DNA of 64,000 nt from Pseudoalteromonas marina (GTDB taxonomy: Bacteria > Pseudomonadota > Gammaproteobacteria > Enterobacterales > Alteromonadaceae). The position numbers were made by a program, and so were the translations under genes. The notes beneath the pieces were generated by a model. That model had not been told where the DNA came from. It did not search any database and saw only the letters and a list, made by a program, of their open reading frames with translations. Location of the stretch: NCBI RefSeq assembly GCF_000238335.3, contig NZ_AHCB03000005.1, forward strand, positions 310,001 to 374,000. The letters are read 5' to 3'. Below are positions 36,153 through 45,743 of this stretch, piece by piece (the first letter of the stretch is position 1; the number at the start of each line of letters is the position of its first letter).

Positions 36153-37384
36153 ATTTTGATGATATTGTAGCGCTTGATAAAGCTGATGTGCTGGCAGGCA
36201 AGCGTGATGAATTTGATTTACCCGCAAACACTATTTATTTAGATGGTAACTCGCTAGGTGCTTTACCTAAAGCGGTTAAAACCAGAGTGGCGCAAGTAGT
36301 GAGCGAGCAGTGGGGAAGCCATTTAATTAGGAGCTGGAATGATCACCAATGGATTGATTTACCTACTCAGGTTGGCGAAAAAATAGCGCCCATAATTGGT
36401 GCTGAAAAAGGCCAAGTCATTTGTTGTGATTCGATTTCAATAAACTTATTTAAGCTTTTAAGCAGCGCGCTTATGTTAAACACTGGCCGTAGTAAAGTGT
36501 TGTCGACAAAAGATAATTTTCCGACCGATTTATACATGGTGCAAGGTTTAAGCGATTTATTAGGTACTGACTTATGTCAATTAAAACTAGTTGAAGAGCA
36601 ATATATTGAACAAAACTTGACTGACGATATAGCGGTATTGTTACTTACCCAAGTTAACTTTAGAACGGGTAAGCTTTTGAATATGCAAAAACTTACTGAA
36701 CTTGCCCATAAAAAAGGCATTTTGGTAATATGGGATTTAGCACACAGTGCAGGTGCATTGCCGGTTGAGCTGGATAAATGCAACGTTGATTTTGCAGTAG
36801 GCTGTGGCTACAAATATTTAAATGGTGGCCCTGGCTCACCTGCCTTTTTATACGTTGCCAAGCGCCACCAAAGTGCCGTTAAACAGCCATTGAGTGGTTG
36901 GATGGGGCATGCAAAGCCATTCGCGTTTGATGCTCAATACGAGTGTGCAGCAAGTATTAATCAGTATTTATGTGGTACGCCAAGTGTGATTGCTATGAGT
37001 GCGTTAGACGCTGCACTTGATGTGTGGGAAAGCGTAAAAATAAGCGATGTGAGGGCTAAGTCGATTGCTTTAGCCGATGTGTTTATTGCTTTAGTGCATT
37101 CGCATGCTAGCTTGGCTGATTTGCGCTTAAGCTCTACTGAAGATTCAATCCAACGCGGAAGCCAATTGGCTTTTTCGCATAATCACGCATTTGCTATTTG
37201 CCAAGCATTAATAGAAAAAGGCGTTATTGCTGATTTTAGAGCGCCTAATATTTTACGGTTTGGTTTTACGCCTTTGTACACCTCGTTTGAAGATGTGTGG
37301 AACGCGGTAAATACGTTAGTTGATGTAGTTACAACAAAGTTATACGCCGAGCCACGGTTTAACTTGGCGGGTAAAGTAACTTAA
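36149..37384 (+). CDS. kynU: Kynureninase
   Basis: The 411-residue pyridoxal-phosphate enzyme splits kynurenine to anthranilate and alanine. Family motifs: YLDGNSLGALPK near the N-terminus, ICCDSISINLFKLL, DNFPTDLYM, IWDLAHSAGALPVEL, the cofactor Lys222 in CGYKYLNGGPGSPAF, and HAFAICQALIEKGVIADFR then ILRFGFTPLYTSFEDV at the end. It is translated by coupling to the hydrolase gene. Tryptophan 2,3-dioxygenase is not in the window. Confidence 0.95.
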   Translation: MNFDDIVALDKADVLAGKRDEFDLPANTIYLDGNSLGALPKAVKTRVAQVVSEQWGSHLIRSWNDHQWIDLPTQVGEKIAPIIGAEKGQVICCDSISINLFKLLSSALMLNTGRSKVLSTKDNFPTDLYMVQGLSDLLGTDLCQLKLVEEQYIEQNLTDDIAVLLLTQVNFRTGKLLNMQKLTELAHKKGILVIWDLAHSAGALPVELDKCNVDFAVGCGYKYLNGGPGSPAFLYVAKRHQSAVKQPLSGWMGHAKPFAFDAQYECAASINQYLCGTPSVIAMSALDAALDVWESVKISDVRAKSIALADVFIALVHSHASLADLRLSSTEDSIQRGSQLAFSHNHAFAICQALIEKGVIADFRAPNILRFGFTPLYTSFEDVWNAVNTLVDVVTTKLYAEPRFNLAGKVT

Positions 37385-37458
37385 TAAAGCGGGCTAATTG
37401 CTTTGGTTTATTTTGCTTAAGCAATTAGCCTCTAGCAGTATTAAAAGGTTGCTAGTAA

Positions 37459-39447
37459 CTATTGAAACTTAAAGTTTTTCATTGTGTGTTGCAGGGTTTC
37501 AGTGTTGAGTCGCATTTCATTAAATATTTCTTCTTGCTTACGTGCTGCTTCAACTTCGTGGTTGGCGTATTCAAATACGCTTGCAGCATCCACAGCTATA
37601 TTTGACGCAACTGCCGACTGTTGTTCTGCGGCTGATGACACGTTCATGGCTAAATTTTCGAGTACTTTACTTTGTGTATGCACTTGCTCGGATACCGCTC
37701 TTGCTTGATCAAATCGTTCTAAAGTGGCTTTTGATAATTTAGTACTTGCTACAATAGAGCTAACTACTTGGTCGCTGATAGATTGTAACTCGCCGAGCAA
37801 AGACGAAATTTTTTCTGATGATTCTTTACTGTTTCCGGCAAGGCTTCTTACTTCGTCGGCAACAACAGCAAACCCTCTACCATGCTCACCTGCTCTTGCT
37901 GCTTCAATAGCGGCATTGAGCGCTAGTAAATTAGTTTGCTCGGCAATGCTACTAATTGAATCTAAAATGGACGATATGCTCGCTACCTGCTGATCCATTT
38001 TACTTACCACTTCTTCTACGTCAGACATCCCCGTTGCAAGCTCAGTAATTGAGCTTTGGCTAAGTTTGTTATCTTCTATCAATAGATTGGCTTGTTTGTT
38101 TAACTCGTCACTAGAGCTGAGAGTTTCAGAAGCTGAGCCTGCTATTTCGCGGCTTGTTGCGGCCATTTCTTCTATTGCGGTGGCTATATTACTCGCCATA
38201 GCCAATGTTTTGTTTGAATCATCAAGGACTGTTTTTGTTGCATTACTCATATCGTCACTGAGTTTTGAGCCCGAATTTATTGAGTGGTCGAGCCCTAATA
38301 GCAGGTCTTTAAAAGCGTAAATAGTATTGTGGATAGCATTTGATATTTCGCCGAGTTCATCTTTACTTTTGAGCCTTATATCTATTGTTAGGTCGCCTTT
38401 TTCGGCTTTAAGTAAGAGTGACGTTAGTTGGCTTAATTCCTTTTTGAGAGTACTTAATAAATGAAAGTTTAAGTATGCGATGATCACAAGTGTAACCAAA
38501 AAGTAGATAATAGTGAGTGTAAGCGTTGTATCGGCCGCTTCTTTTAGTTCAAGGCCATCTTTGTCAACAGTATTCCATTGGCTGTCTAGTACTTTTTTAA
38601 TTTGAGTTATTTGTTGTGTTGCCATTGGAAACCACACAGAGGCTGCCGGCAAAGCTGTAAAGTTGGGCGATTCTGTGTTGAGCAATGTGTTTGTTATTGC
38701 ATTAATTTTACGTGAGTCAGCGCTTTGTATAATGTTGTTAAAGCTTTGTAATTGTTGGCCTTGCAAATTAGCTATTAAATATTGGTTGAGTAAATCTATT
38801 TCTGAATTGTATAAGGCAATATTTTGCTGTGTAACACTCGTTAACTGCTTTTTAGCTAAAGTGCCATTTATTTTTCCCCTATTTTGGCCCAAACGTTCTT
38901 TGTATTGCGCGAGCAAAAAAGCAATGTTTAGATCTTTAGATAATACCGGGTGCTTTATTTGGCTACTCAGGTTAGCCGCTACATCGAGTGCAATTTGATT
39001 TAATTTACTGTAAAACGCGAAAGCACCGGGGGCTGCTTTATTATCAACCTGGGTACGTAATGCCGCTTTTTTTGCATTGTGATCAAAAAGAATACTTAAA
39101 TTTTTAGAGACCTTTGTAGAATTTTTAGTAAGTTGATCACTTACCGACTCTAAATGCTGTATTGAAGCATCTGCTTTTTGGCGTTGCGCGAGCACTTTGT
39201 TTTTAGCCTCGGCTGAACCACTTCCTAAAAATCCTGCAGTTAACCCTCGCTCTACAGCATGGTTATGTGCCACTTTTTCCAGTGCATCTAACAAGCTAAT
39301 TAATGCAATATCTTGCTGCAGTGTCTGCGACTCCTGCCATTTATTCGCTATGTTTTGTATCAGCAATATAAAAATAAAAACCATTAATATGATTGATGTT
39401 AACAAAGAGAGTTGAATGATAGATAGTCGGCCAAGTAAGCGATTCAT
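37459..39447 (-). CDS. Methyl-accepting chemotaxis protein with NIT sensor domain
   Basis: The 662-residue receptor has membrane segments at about 12-34 and 308-330. The periplasmic part (about 45-290) has the nitrate/nitrite-sensing NIT domain mark [24 protein letters not shown] follows (about 330-380), then a signalling domain with the hairpin [23 protein letters not shown] domains bind nitrate or nitrite in some proteins; the ligand here is not known. It is divergent from the lipoprotein gene at 39730. Confidence 0.88.
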   Translation of the reverse strand: MNRLLGRLSIIQLSLLTSIILMVFIFILLIQNIANKWQESQTLQQDIALISLLDALEKVAHNHAVERGLTAGFLGSGSAEAKNKVLAQRQKADASIQHLESVSDQLTKNSTKVSKNLSILFDHNAKKAALRTQVDNKAAPGAFAFYSKLNQIALDVAANLSSQIKHPVLSKDLNIAFLLAQYKERLGQNRGKINGTLAKKQLTSVTQQNIALYNSEIDLLNQYLIANLQGQQLQSFNNIIQSADSRKINAITNTLLNTESPNFTALPAASVWFPMATQQITQIKKVLDSQWNTVDKDGLELKEAADTTLTLTIIYFLVTLVIIAYLNFHLLSTLKKELSQLTSLLLKAEKGDLTIDIRLKSKDELGEISNAIHNTIYAFKDLLLGLDHSINSGSKLSDDMSNATKTVLDDSNKTLAMASNIATAIEEMAATSREIAGSASETLSSSDELNKQANLLIEDNKLSQSSITELATGMSDVEEVVSKMDQQVASISSILDSISSIAEQTNLLALNAAIEAARAGEHGRGFAVVADEVRSLAGNSKESSEKISSLLGELQSISDQVVSSIVASTKLSKATLERFDQARAVSEQVHTQSKVLENLAMNVSSAAEQQSAVASNIAVDAASVFEYANHEVEAARKQEEIFNEMRLNTETLQHTMKNFKFQ

Positions 39448-39729
39448 AAGTTCAGTCCTATTGTGTATTTATCTCGGTATTTTGGCTAAACAAGGGTTAA
39501 GCAAATAAATAGCCATTAACTATTTAATACATAAAGCTTAGTGTAGTTTTTAATAAATTCACTTGAACAAGTGAGTTAATTTAGTAAATGATGCTATGTG
39601 TGAGGTACTTAATCGCGGCTTGTTTACAAATCATTGCATTTTTGTAACCGTTTTGGTGGTGGTTACCTTGTTATTGTTTTGCTTAAGTTGAGATAATGCT
39701 AGGTGAACCAATTTAACGGACTAATTAAA

Positions 39730-41040
39730 ATGAATAAATTTATACTTACCCCGCTTGCTATTACACTTTCTTTAACGCTTAGCGCATGTGGTGGCTCTTC
39801 ATCAGAAAGTAGCTCTGGCGGCTCGTCAAGCGGTGGCAACACAGCCCAACTTCAAACTATTGCTTTACAAACATTAACTCGCGAATGCGGGGCTGATTCT
39901 GCGTATCAAGCAGATGTTGTTTTTCATAATGATGATGGCGGTGCTATCGGCTCAGTTAAAACCGATGCAGAAGGTAAATTTTCAGGTGAGTTACCCTCAG
40001 GCACCAAGCATGTATCAGTATTAGGTGATGTGTTTGATGAAGAAGACGGTGGTTATAAGCAAATTATCACTGAGCTTGATATTGAAAATAGAACTAATTT
40101 AGGCACCTTTTATTTTAATGATTTTACAGGTGATTGTGGATGTACTGAATATAGTGTTGATACAACAGCGCTAAGTACGATTGCGTCTGATTACACAATA
40201 TATCAATCACAAGGTAACGAAGTTTCAGGGTCTGTAAATGTTTGCCCGAATGATAATAAGCTTTATTTAACGGCGCTTTCTAGTTACTCAGTTGATGCAA
40301 AAGCTGCCGTTATTGATATACCGGTAAACTCATCAGTTATTACCCTAACAGATGAAGATTTTATTCATGACGGTGTTGAAGTTCCTGTTCAATTAGATAT
40401 TGATGCTGATTATGCTAGTACTCGAGGTTATATAGAAGCTGATAATGCGTATAGGTTTGTTCAATATAGTGGTTCTGAAATATCAAACACGCTTTTTGTA
40501 TTCCCAACAGTAACTGAGCATAATTTTTATGTGCAACTTGATTTTATGTCAGACCTTATAAATGTAGATGGTGTTGATGTTGAGTTTCAAAGCTATGCCC
40601 GAAGCGCAGTAGATACTACTGGTGATTATCAGCTGACCACACTTCCGATCGTTACTGACGATTTAGGATTTAGTTTACTTCAATTTGCTGAAAACAATGA
40701 TTCAAGTTTTGACTTTGGTAATGTTGATAATCGGTTTGCTCGCACAATATGGGGTTACAGCTTTTTAGTTGATGATTCTGCTGAAAGTCGATTTGATTGG
40801 ACAATAAAATCGGGCATAAGTGGTCAAATTCCAGATTTGTCTTTTGGTAGTGTGTTCCCTGAACCCACTGATGAGGTTATTTTAGAAGAGTTAACGGTAT
40901 TGCTTTATGGCTATGCTGGTAATGCAACCGATGCAAACAGTTATGCAAAACTTTTAGATACTATGTCTGAAGGTGGGCATTTAACTAAGCCAGAGTTTAG
41001 TAATTATGTATATACATTTGTAAGTGCTGAAATATATTAG
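39730..41040 (+). CDS. Large lipoprotein of unknown function
   Basis: The 436-residue precursor has a lipobox LTLSACGG and a Ser/Gly-rich linker (SSSESSSGGSSSGG). Residues 55-130 look like a carboxypeptidase-regulatory-type beta domain (VVFHNDDGGAIGSVKTDAEGKF), with Cys residues that may form disulfides (ECGAD; GDCGC). The rest is beta-rich and acidic, and I do not recognise it. It is probably outer-membrane anchored. ATG 39730 is preferred to GTG 39703 because the signal peptide then starts normally. Confidence 0.75.
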   Translation: MNKFILTPLAITLSLTLSACGGSSSESSSGGSSSGGNTAQLQTIALQTLTRECGADSAYQADVVFHNDDGGAIGSVKTDAEGKFSGELPSGTKHVSVLGDVFDEEDGGYKQIITELDIENRTNLGTFYFNDFTGDCGCTEYSVDTTALSTIASDYTIYQSQGNEVSGSVNVCPNDNKLYLTALSSYSVDAKAAVIDIPVNSSVITLTDEDFIHDGVEVPVQLDIDADYASTRGYIEADNAYRFVQYSGSEISNTLFVFPTVTEHNFYVQLDFMSDLINVDGVDVEFQSYARSAVDTTGDYQLTTLPIVTDDLGFSLLQFAENNDSSFDFGNVDNRFARTIWGYSFLVDDSAESRFDWTIKSGISGQIPDLSFGSVFPEPTDEVILEELTVLLYGYAGNATDANSYAKLLDTMSEGGHLTKPEFSNYVYTFVSAEIY

Positions 41041-41063
41041 TCATTGCGTTTGGTTTTGTATTA

Positions 41064-41087
41064 AAAAGGCCACACTTGTGGCCTTTT
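41064..41087. terminator. Bidirectional terminator
   Basis: AAAAGGCCAC-ACTT-GTGGCCTTTT, a perfect ten-base stem, lies between the convergent lipoprotein gene and the five-gene envelope operon and can end both transcripts. Confidence 0.88.
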
Positions 41088-41124
41088 AAAAATAATGTTT
41101 TAGCTTTCGGTCGACGTAAAAAGT

Positions 41125-41661
41125 TTATTGGGTAAAATCAATATTCTCAATTAGGTGTACCGTAACATCAGCACTACACGTTACTGTTAAGTTACTTGCT
41201 TTAGTTGGTAGTGTTTGGCATTGCAAGTTTTTTACTTGTGCAATTCCAGCTGTTTGTGCGACGGCCTTTTCAGAAAAATCCTGTCTTGAATAGCGTGTGT
41301 TACTTTTGTTTGCGTCAACATTAATAACAGTCGTATTAGTCTTCGATGTTGAAGCAATAACAACACCGTTTACTTCCTCTGTAGCTAGTTGAACTATTTC
41401 TTTTTTGGCGCGTTCTCTTAAGCTTTTTACAGTTTCCTCATCATTACCCATCACAGTGGTAGATCTGTTTAATGTTTTAACAATGGGGTTATTATTAATA
41501 TCTTTTTTGTAATGTATTTTAAAGCTACCACTCGATTTTTCGGTTTGCTGAGGTTTTATTTTATTGCTTTCAGCTAAAGGAATAACGATGTCGTATTCAT
41601 TATTTTTACTGGAAGCACACCCCGCTAAAAAAGTAATTAGGATTAGCGGTAATATTTTCAT
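41125..41661 (-). CDS. Lipoprotein, last gene of envelope operon
   Basis: The 178-residue precursor has lipobox ITFLAGCASS (Cys15). The mature part contains a helix RERAKKEIVQLATEEVNGVVIAS and a C-terminal beta segment with two Cys (VKNLQCQTLP; LTVTCSADVTVHL). This pattern resembles the LPP20/FlgT N-terminal type fold, as in the first gene of the operon, but similarity is weak. It overlaps the stop of the gene before it by four bases, so it is the last member of a five-gene unit. Confidence 0.72.
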   Translation of the reverse strand: MKILPLILITFLAGCASSKNNEYDIVIPLAESNKIKPQQTEKSSGSFKIHYKKDINNNPIVKTLNRSTTVMGNDEETVKSLRERAKKEIVQLATEEVNGVVIASTSKTNTTVINVDANKSNTRYSRQDFSEKAVAQTAGIAQVKNLQCQTLPTKASNLTVTCSADVTVHLIENIDFTQ

Positions 41662-42551
41662 TTTAGGCCTCTTTGTTTTTTATGCGCATCACTTAATACT
41701 TTGTAGTCTTCCACCTCTTTTATTGAATCAAGAATATCAAAGTTTCTAGGATCAATAAGATTCGCTTTTGTCATTAAGTCATAAGCTTCTGTATGTTTGC
41801 CCTGCATTAATTTTATTAAACCTTGGTTGTGAAGGGCTATGGCTTGATCTTCAATTGAATTACTATTTTGAGCAACTTGTTCAAAAATACTAAAAGCTTG
41901 GCTTAAACGGTCTTTTTTTACGTACTCTATACCTAAATCAATATTTTCATCTTCCCCATTTAGGTAATTAAGTTTTACTAAAGAACGATATGGGGAAATT
42001 TGTTTAACAACAAAGTCAGCCGCCTTTTCTATTAAAAAGTCAGCAACTTCAGAGTCGGTCCGGAGCTTATCTTTTGCTTTACTTCTATTTTCGCTTGAGC
42101 TTTTTTCTTTACTGTAAGTAAATGTTTCAGAAGCACTATTTAGTGTTTGCTGGCCATAAATGACGTAATAAGTTAGGGTTAAAGTTTGTTTAACCGATGC
42201 ATGATAGCTGTACCACGTTTCTTTTTTTCCTTCATGCTTTTCACTCCATGAATTACGCTCTACTCGAGATGGTAAAATTTCACCAACCAGCTTATAGGGG
42301 GAATTGGCATGTACCTTTACATATCCATGACTCATTAATTTAGATTTTATTTTTGCCGAAAGCGCATTTCCCTTAATGTTATATTTATCCCCGTTAAAAC
42401 CAACTACAGCAATATGATCAAGAGCAAGTCCTGACTTACTAGGCATATTCATTGTTGAATCAACTTCAACTTTTGAAGCGCAGCCAGTAAGTACAGCCAA
42501 TAAACTAAAAAAGTATAATGAATGTGTGAATGTTTTTTTAATATTTAGCAT
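41658..42551 (-). CDS. Lipoprotein with CsgG-like fold and TPR repeats
   Basis: The 297-residue precursor starts at the ATG at 42551 (GGAAAA before it) and has lipobox LLAVLTGCAS. Residues 40-190 show the strand-helix pattern of CsgG/TolB-N-type domains (IAVVGFNGDKYNIKGNALSAK, then YKLVGEILPSRVE). The C-terminal part from about 200 holds at least two TPR-like helix pairs (GIEYVKKDRLSQAFSIFEQ; IALHNQGLIKLMQGKHTEAY). It is probably an outer-membrane scaffold. The fold call is by eye and tentative. Confidence 0.68.
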   Translation of the reverse strand: MLNIKKTFTHSLYFFSLLAVLTGCASKVEVDSTMNMPSKSGLALDHIAVVGFNGDKYNIKGNALSAKIKSKLMSHGYVKVHANSPYKLVGEILPSRVERNSWSEKHEGKKETWYSYHASVKQTLTLTYYVIYGQQTLNSASETFTYSKEKSSSENRSKAKDKLRTDSEVADFLIEKAADFVVKQISPYRSLVKLNYLNGEDENIDLGIEYVKKDRLSQAFSIFEQVAQNSNSIEDQAIALHNQGLIKLMQGKHTEAYDLMTKANLIDPRNFDILDSIKEVEDYKVLSDAHKKQRGLK

Positions 42552-42630
42552 CGCTTTTTCCATTTCCATGTTGAATGTGAAACTAACGCCTTTTTTGCTG
42601 GAAAGGCAATTAATCACCCGATAAGTAGTT

Positions 42631-44022
42631 TTAAATTTGGTCTATAGATTTATAAATAGGTTGACGCTCTAGCACCTTTTGTAAATACTTTTTTGTTTCT
42701 TCGTATGGAAGGTCTCTAATAAGCTTGTTATAGACCTCTTCAGGCGTCATTTTATTTATTATGTTAGAAGCTTTATTGATATTTCTTGAGTTATCGGTGT
42801 TAAAGGCTTTAGCTACGTTCCCTGCACCGGTGTTGTAAGCTGCAATCATGCAATAAAACCGACTTTGCTGATTACTTATTTTAGCCAAATAGCGTGTGTT
42901 TAAAAGGTGCATATATGCAACACCTGTTTCAATATTATTCTTTGGGTTGAATAAATACTCCTTGCTCATGATGTTCTTTTTCTTATGTAAAAAAAGATTA
43001 ACATCAGCTCCTGCACTTATAGGCACAATCTGCATTAAACCAAAGGCGGGGATTGGAGATTCTGCTTGAGTATTAAAGTGACTTTCAGTATGGATAATCG
43101 AAAAAAGCAAACTCTCGGGCAACCGCCAACGCTTACTATGCTTACTAACGATATTTTTATAGGGGGCTGCTTTTTTTATAAAACTGCTATGGGCAAGCGG
43201 TATGGTGTAGGTGGTAACTCGTTTATTTTTTAGCTTTTCTCTTTGTTGCATCGCGTTAGCTTCTTCTTGCGACGCTTTTAAGCTTTTTATACGCTGTGTT
43301 TTTTCTGATTCTATTTTTGCTATTTCTGCAGTCAATTTCTTTTTAGCGAGTAAATTTTCGCTATCTAGCTGAACAGGTGATGATACTTGTAAAGACATAT
43401 CAAACACTTTTTCAACTTGTTGGCGAGCTTCAATAGCTTGCTTATTTATTTTATTAATTTCTTTTTCTATCAATGCTTCAGGCTGTGCAATCACTTCAAC
43501 CGGCGTTTCAACGGGAGAGATATTTTCTATATTTTTTTTAAGTATCTTAAATGAAGTGCTATTTATTTTGCTCGCTACCACTTCATTAGCATTTAACGCA
43601 CTTTTTAGAGCGTTACTGATATCTTTTGTAGAAACATGTTCTTGCTCGTTGTGCAAAATGCTAATACTTATCTGGTCATTCTCATAGTCAATAGTGGTTT
43701 TTGCTTTGTTATCAGGGCTATAGTAGGTCGTTTGACTAGAAAGCTGAGGATCTGTTTCACCCCACGTATTAATGAGCTTGTCGCGTATATCATCAAGTTT
43801 TTTAAAATGTTTGCGTCTAAAATCTTGATATTCAGATAAGTAGCTTTCTTTCCAGTCGTTAAACTCTTTTAGTTCTTCTGCACTGCCTTCTTTTTCTAAA
43901 GCGGCCATTTCTTGCTCTAGCTGCTCAAATGGATCATTTGTTTGTTGAGCAGAAACTTCCGTTACATTTAGCATTAAGGTGGTAAATAGTGGTACATATA
44001 AATTAAGTTTGAATAAACTCAT
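42631..44022 (-). CDS. MltC-like lytic murein transglycosylase
   Basis: The 463-residue precursor has a signal peptide (about 1-25, no lipobox Cys), a coiled region, and then a domain like the DUF3393 part of MltC. The C-terminal SLT domain shows ESLLFSIIHTESHFN (catalytic Glu), SPIPAFGLMQIVPISAG, AAYNTGAGNVAKAF and LPYEETKKYLQKVLER, all close to MltC. It cleaves peptidoglycan glycan strands with formation of 1,6-anhydromuramic acid ends. The middle coiled part (about 190-270) is extra. Its place inside an envelope-protein operon suggests local opening of the wall for an assembly. Confidence 0.82.
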   Translation of the reverse strand: MSLFKLNLYVPLFTTLMLNVTEVSAQQTNDPFEQLEQEMAALEKEGSAEELKEFNDWKESYLSEYQDFRRKHFKKLDDIRDKLINTWGETDPQLSSQTTYYSPDNKAKTTIDYENDQISISILHNEQEHVSTKDISNALKSALNANEVVASKINSTSFKILKKNIENISPVETPVEVIAQPEALIEKEINKINKQAIEARQQVEKVFDMSLQVSSPVQLDSENLLAKKKLTAEIAKIESEKTQRIKSLKASQEEANAMQQREKLKNKRVTTYTIPLAHSSFIKKAAPYKNIVSKHSKRWRLPESLLFSIIHTESHFNTQAESPIPAFGLMQIVPISAGADVNLFLHKKKNIMSKEYLFNPKNNIETGVAYMHLLNTRYLAKISNQQSRFYCMIAAYNTGAGNVAKAFNTDNSRNINKASNIINKMTPEEVYNKLIRDLPYEETKKYLQKVLERQPIYKSIDQI

Positions 44023-44035
44023 AAAAAAACCTTTA

Positions 44036-44872
44036 TCAACTTTTTGTTAATGTTTGGTACTCAAATCGGGTGAGTAAAGACTCTGCAACAATTTTGCTCT
44101 CTAATTCACTGACTGCATAATAGTTGGGCTTTATCATCGCTCGTAATGATTCAACTTCCTTTTTCAACTCATTAAGGTTATCTGAATAGGTAGCCAAAGA
44201 ATCCATCGTGTTAATACTTGTTTTTATTGTTGCTAAATACTTCTCTGGTACTTTTACGGAGCCAGGAACTGCGGCGTAGCCAATAAACCCTTTGGATAAA
44301 GAAAGAAACATTTTTTCTTTACCAAGATTTTGAGATTCTAGATAATAAGTCAAGTTACGATTGTCAAAGCTGTATTCAAATTCACTTGAATTTTTCTCTA
44401 AAATTGTTGATTCGCCCAGTGGGCCCGAGAAAGGTATCTCAGGAGAAAAATCTGAAATACGTGACACTACGGAGTAACCATTAATACGCTTGTCAGAGGT
44501 GATGACTGTAAAGATAAACTTTTTTCTAATGTAATAGTAAAACTCAACATCAACAACTATTCGTGACCTTTTTACTGCGTTAGGTTCCCCTAAAAATGTT
44601 TTGATGTAAGCGATGCTATTACCTATGTTAACTTTATCTATCTGCTTATACTGAACTTTATGTGTAAAGTTCTCTACGAACGCAGAGTAAGCACTTTTAA
44701 GAACATCTTTTGTATCACCCCACTGTCCAATAGAAATCAATATAGCAGCTATCATTAAGATAGAGCTTTGTACTTTTTTCCAGGTTGATGTTTGATTATT
44801 ATTTTCTGTCATATTTTTACTTATAATAGAAACTTCACGCATAGTAATTTGGTGAAGTTTTTTGACCGACAA
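44036..44872 (-). CDS. Single-pass membrane protein, ETEC_3214-like
   Basis: The 278-residue protein has one membrane segment (about 35-50, SSILMIAAILISIGQWGDTK) and a larger beta-rich part. WKKVQSSILMIAAILISIGQ followed by WGDTKDVLKSAYSAFVENF and VNIGNSIAYIKTFLGEPNA recall proteins named for the ETEC_3214 domain; I give this from memory and with caution. The start is uncertain: ATG codons at 44872, 44842 and 44812 are all possible. It lies eight bases after the first operon gene and 13 before the transglycosylase gene. Confidence 0.65.
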   Translation of the reverse strand: MSVKKLHQITMREVSIISKNMTENNNQTSTWKKVQSSILMIAAILISIGQWGDTKDVLKSAYSAFVENFTHKVQYKQIDKVNIGNSIAYIKTFLGEPNAVKRSRIVVDVEFYYYIRKKFIFTVITSDKRINGYSVVSRISDFSPEIPFSGPLGESTILEKNSSEFEYSFDNRNLTYYLESQNLGKEKMFLSLSKGFIGYAAVPGSVKVPEKYLATIKTSINTMDSLATYSDNLNELKKEVESLRAMIKPNYYAVSELESKIVAESLLTRFEYQTLTKS

Positions 44873-44880
44873 CTATGCAA

Positions 44881-45459
44881 TTAATTGGTTAGTTTTTTTA
44901 TTTCTTGATCTAGGTCGTTTTCGGCTTTTTTGGCTTTGAATTCTTGATACAAAAACTTTTCGTCAGCGGGGTTTATGGTTCGTTGACTTTGTTTAAGAAT
45001 GTCATTGAATAAGGATTTTGTTTGATTTGGTTCAAGGGCTGTAAGTACACAAAAATGATCTTTTCCAGATATATTAACAATATCCGATTTTATTAGCCTA
45101 GAGCCCTGCAATTTTTGCTTGGTTAGTTGCTTTGAAACAGAACTAAAGCTTGTACCAACAGTAGTATCGTCGTTTGCGTCTGTACGATTGCTATATGTTT
45201 TTTCAAGCCCTTCAATACGTGTTTCTATTTGTTGTGCTAGCGCTAGACGACTGTTTGCTGTTGCGAGTTTTTTATCAATAGATAAGTTGCCTGAGAACTT
45301 CACACAATCTGTCGCGGCAATGCCTTCACTTACATGAGGGTTTAAAACCCAGTCAGGCAGATTGGAAACAGGTGTACTTGCGCTTTTTTCTGCAACTGTA
45401 TTACAGCCAGCAATAACAACAACGGCAACAGATGTTAATAATGTGCGGGATATTTTCAT
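44881..45459 (-). CDS. LPP20-family lipoprotein, first gene of envelope operon
   Basis: The 192-residue precursor has lipobox VVVIAGCNT (Cys19). The mature part begins LPDWVLNPHVSEGIAATDCV and continues with a helix SRLALAQQIETRIEG and a late IVNISGKDHFCVLTALEP, the usual LPP20 layout (found also in FlgP and in lipoproteins near CsgG-like genes). It is probably on the inner face of the outer membrane. It starts the 45459-41125 unit, in which gaps are 8, 13, about 80 and -4 bases. Confidence 0.78.
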   Translation of the reverse strand: MKISRTLLTSVAVVVIAGCNTVAEKSASTPVSNLPDWVLNPHVSEGIAATDCVKFSGNLSIDKKLATANSRLALAQQIETRIEGLEKTYSNRTDANDDTTVGTSFSSVSKQLTKQKLQGSRLIKSDIVNISGKDHFCVLTALEPNQTKSLFNDILKQSQRTINPADEKFLYQEFKAKKAENDLDQEIKKLTN

Positions 45460-45743
45460 ATAGTCACTAACCTTGTAGTTAATTTAGGTGAAAATTTAAG
45501 CAGACACTAATTGTATGTTTGTAGAATAGTTTTATTTGTGTAAAGGAGGGAATGAAAAACTGCATTATTTGATTGCCTCCATGCTTAAATAACTAGTTTT
45601 AAGAATAAACCAAATTATTAATAATTAATATAGATTAGTGTTTTTAAATAATTTTTAATACGCACTGGTATTTAAATTCTTTAACAGAAACAACTTTACG
45701 TTTTTAAGTACTATACCTAGTTGAAAGTTTAAAAGCGTGCCAC

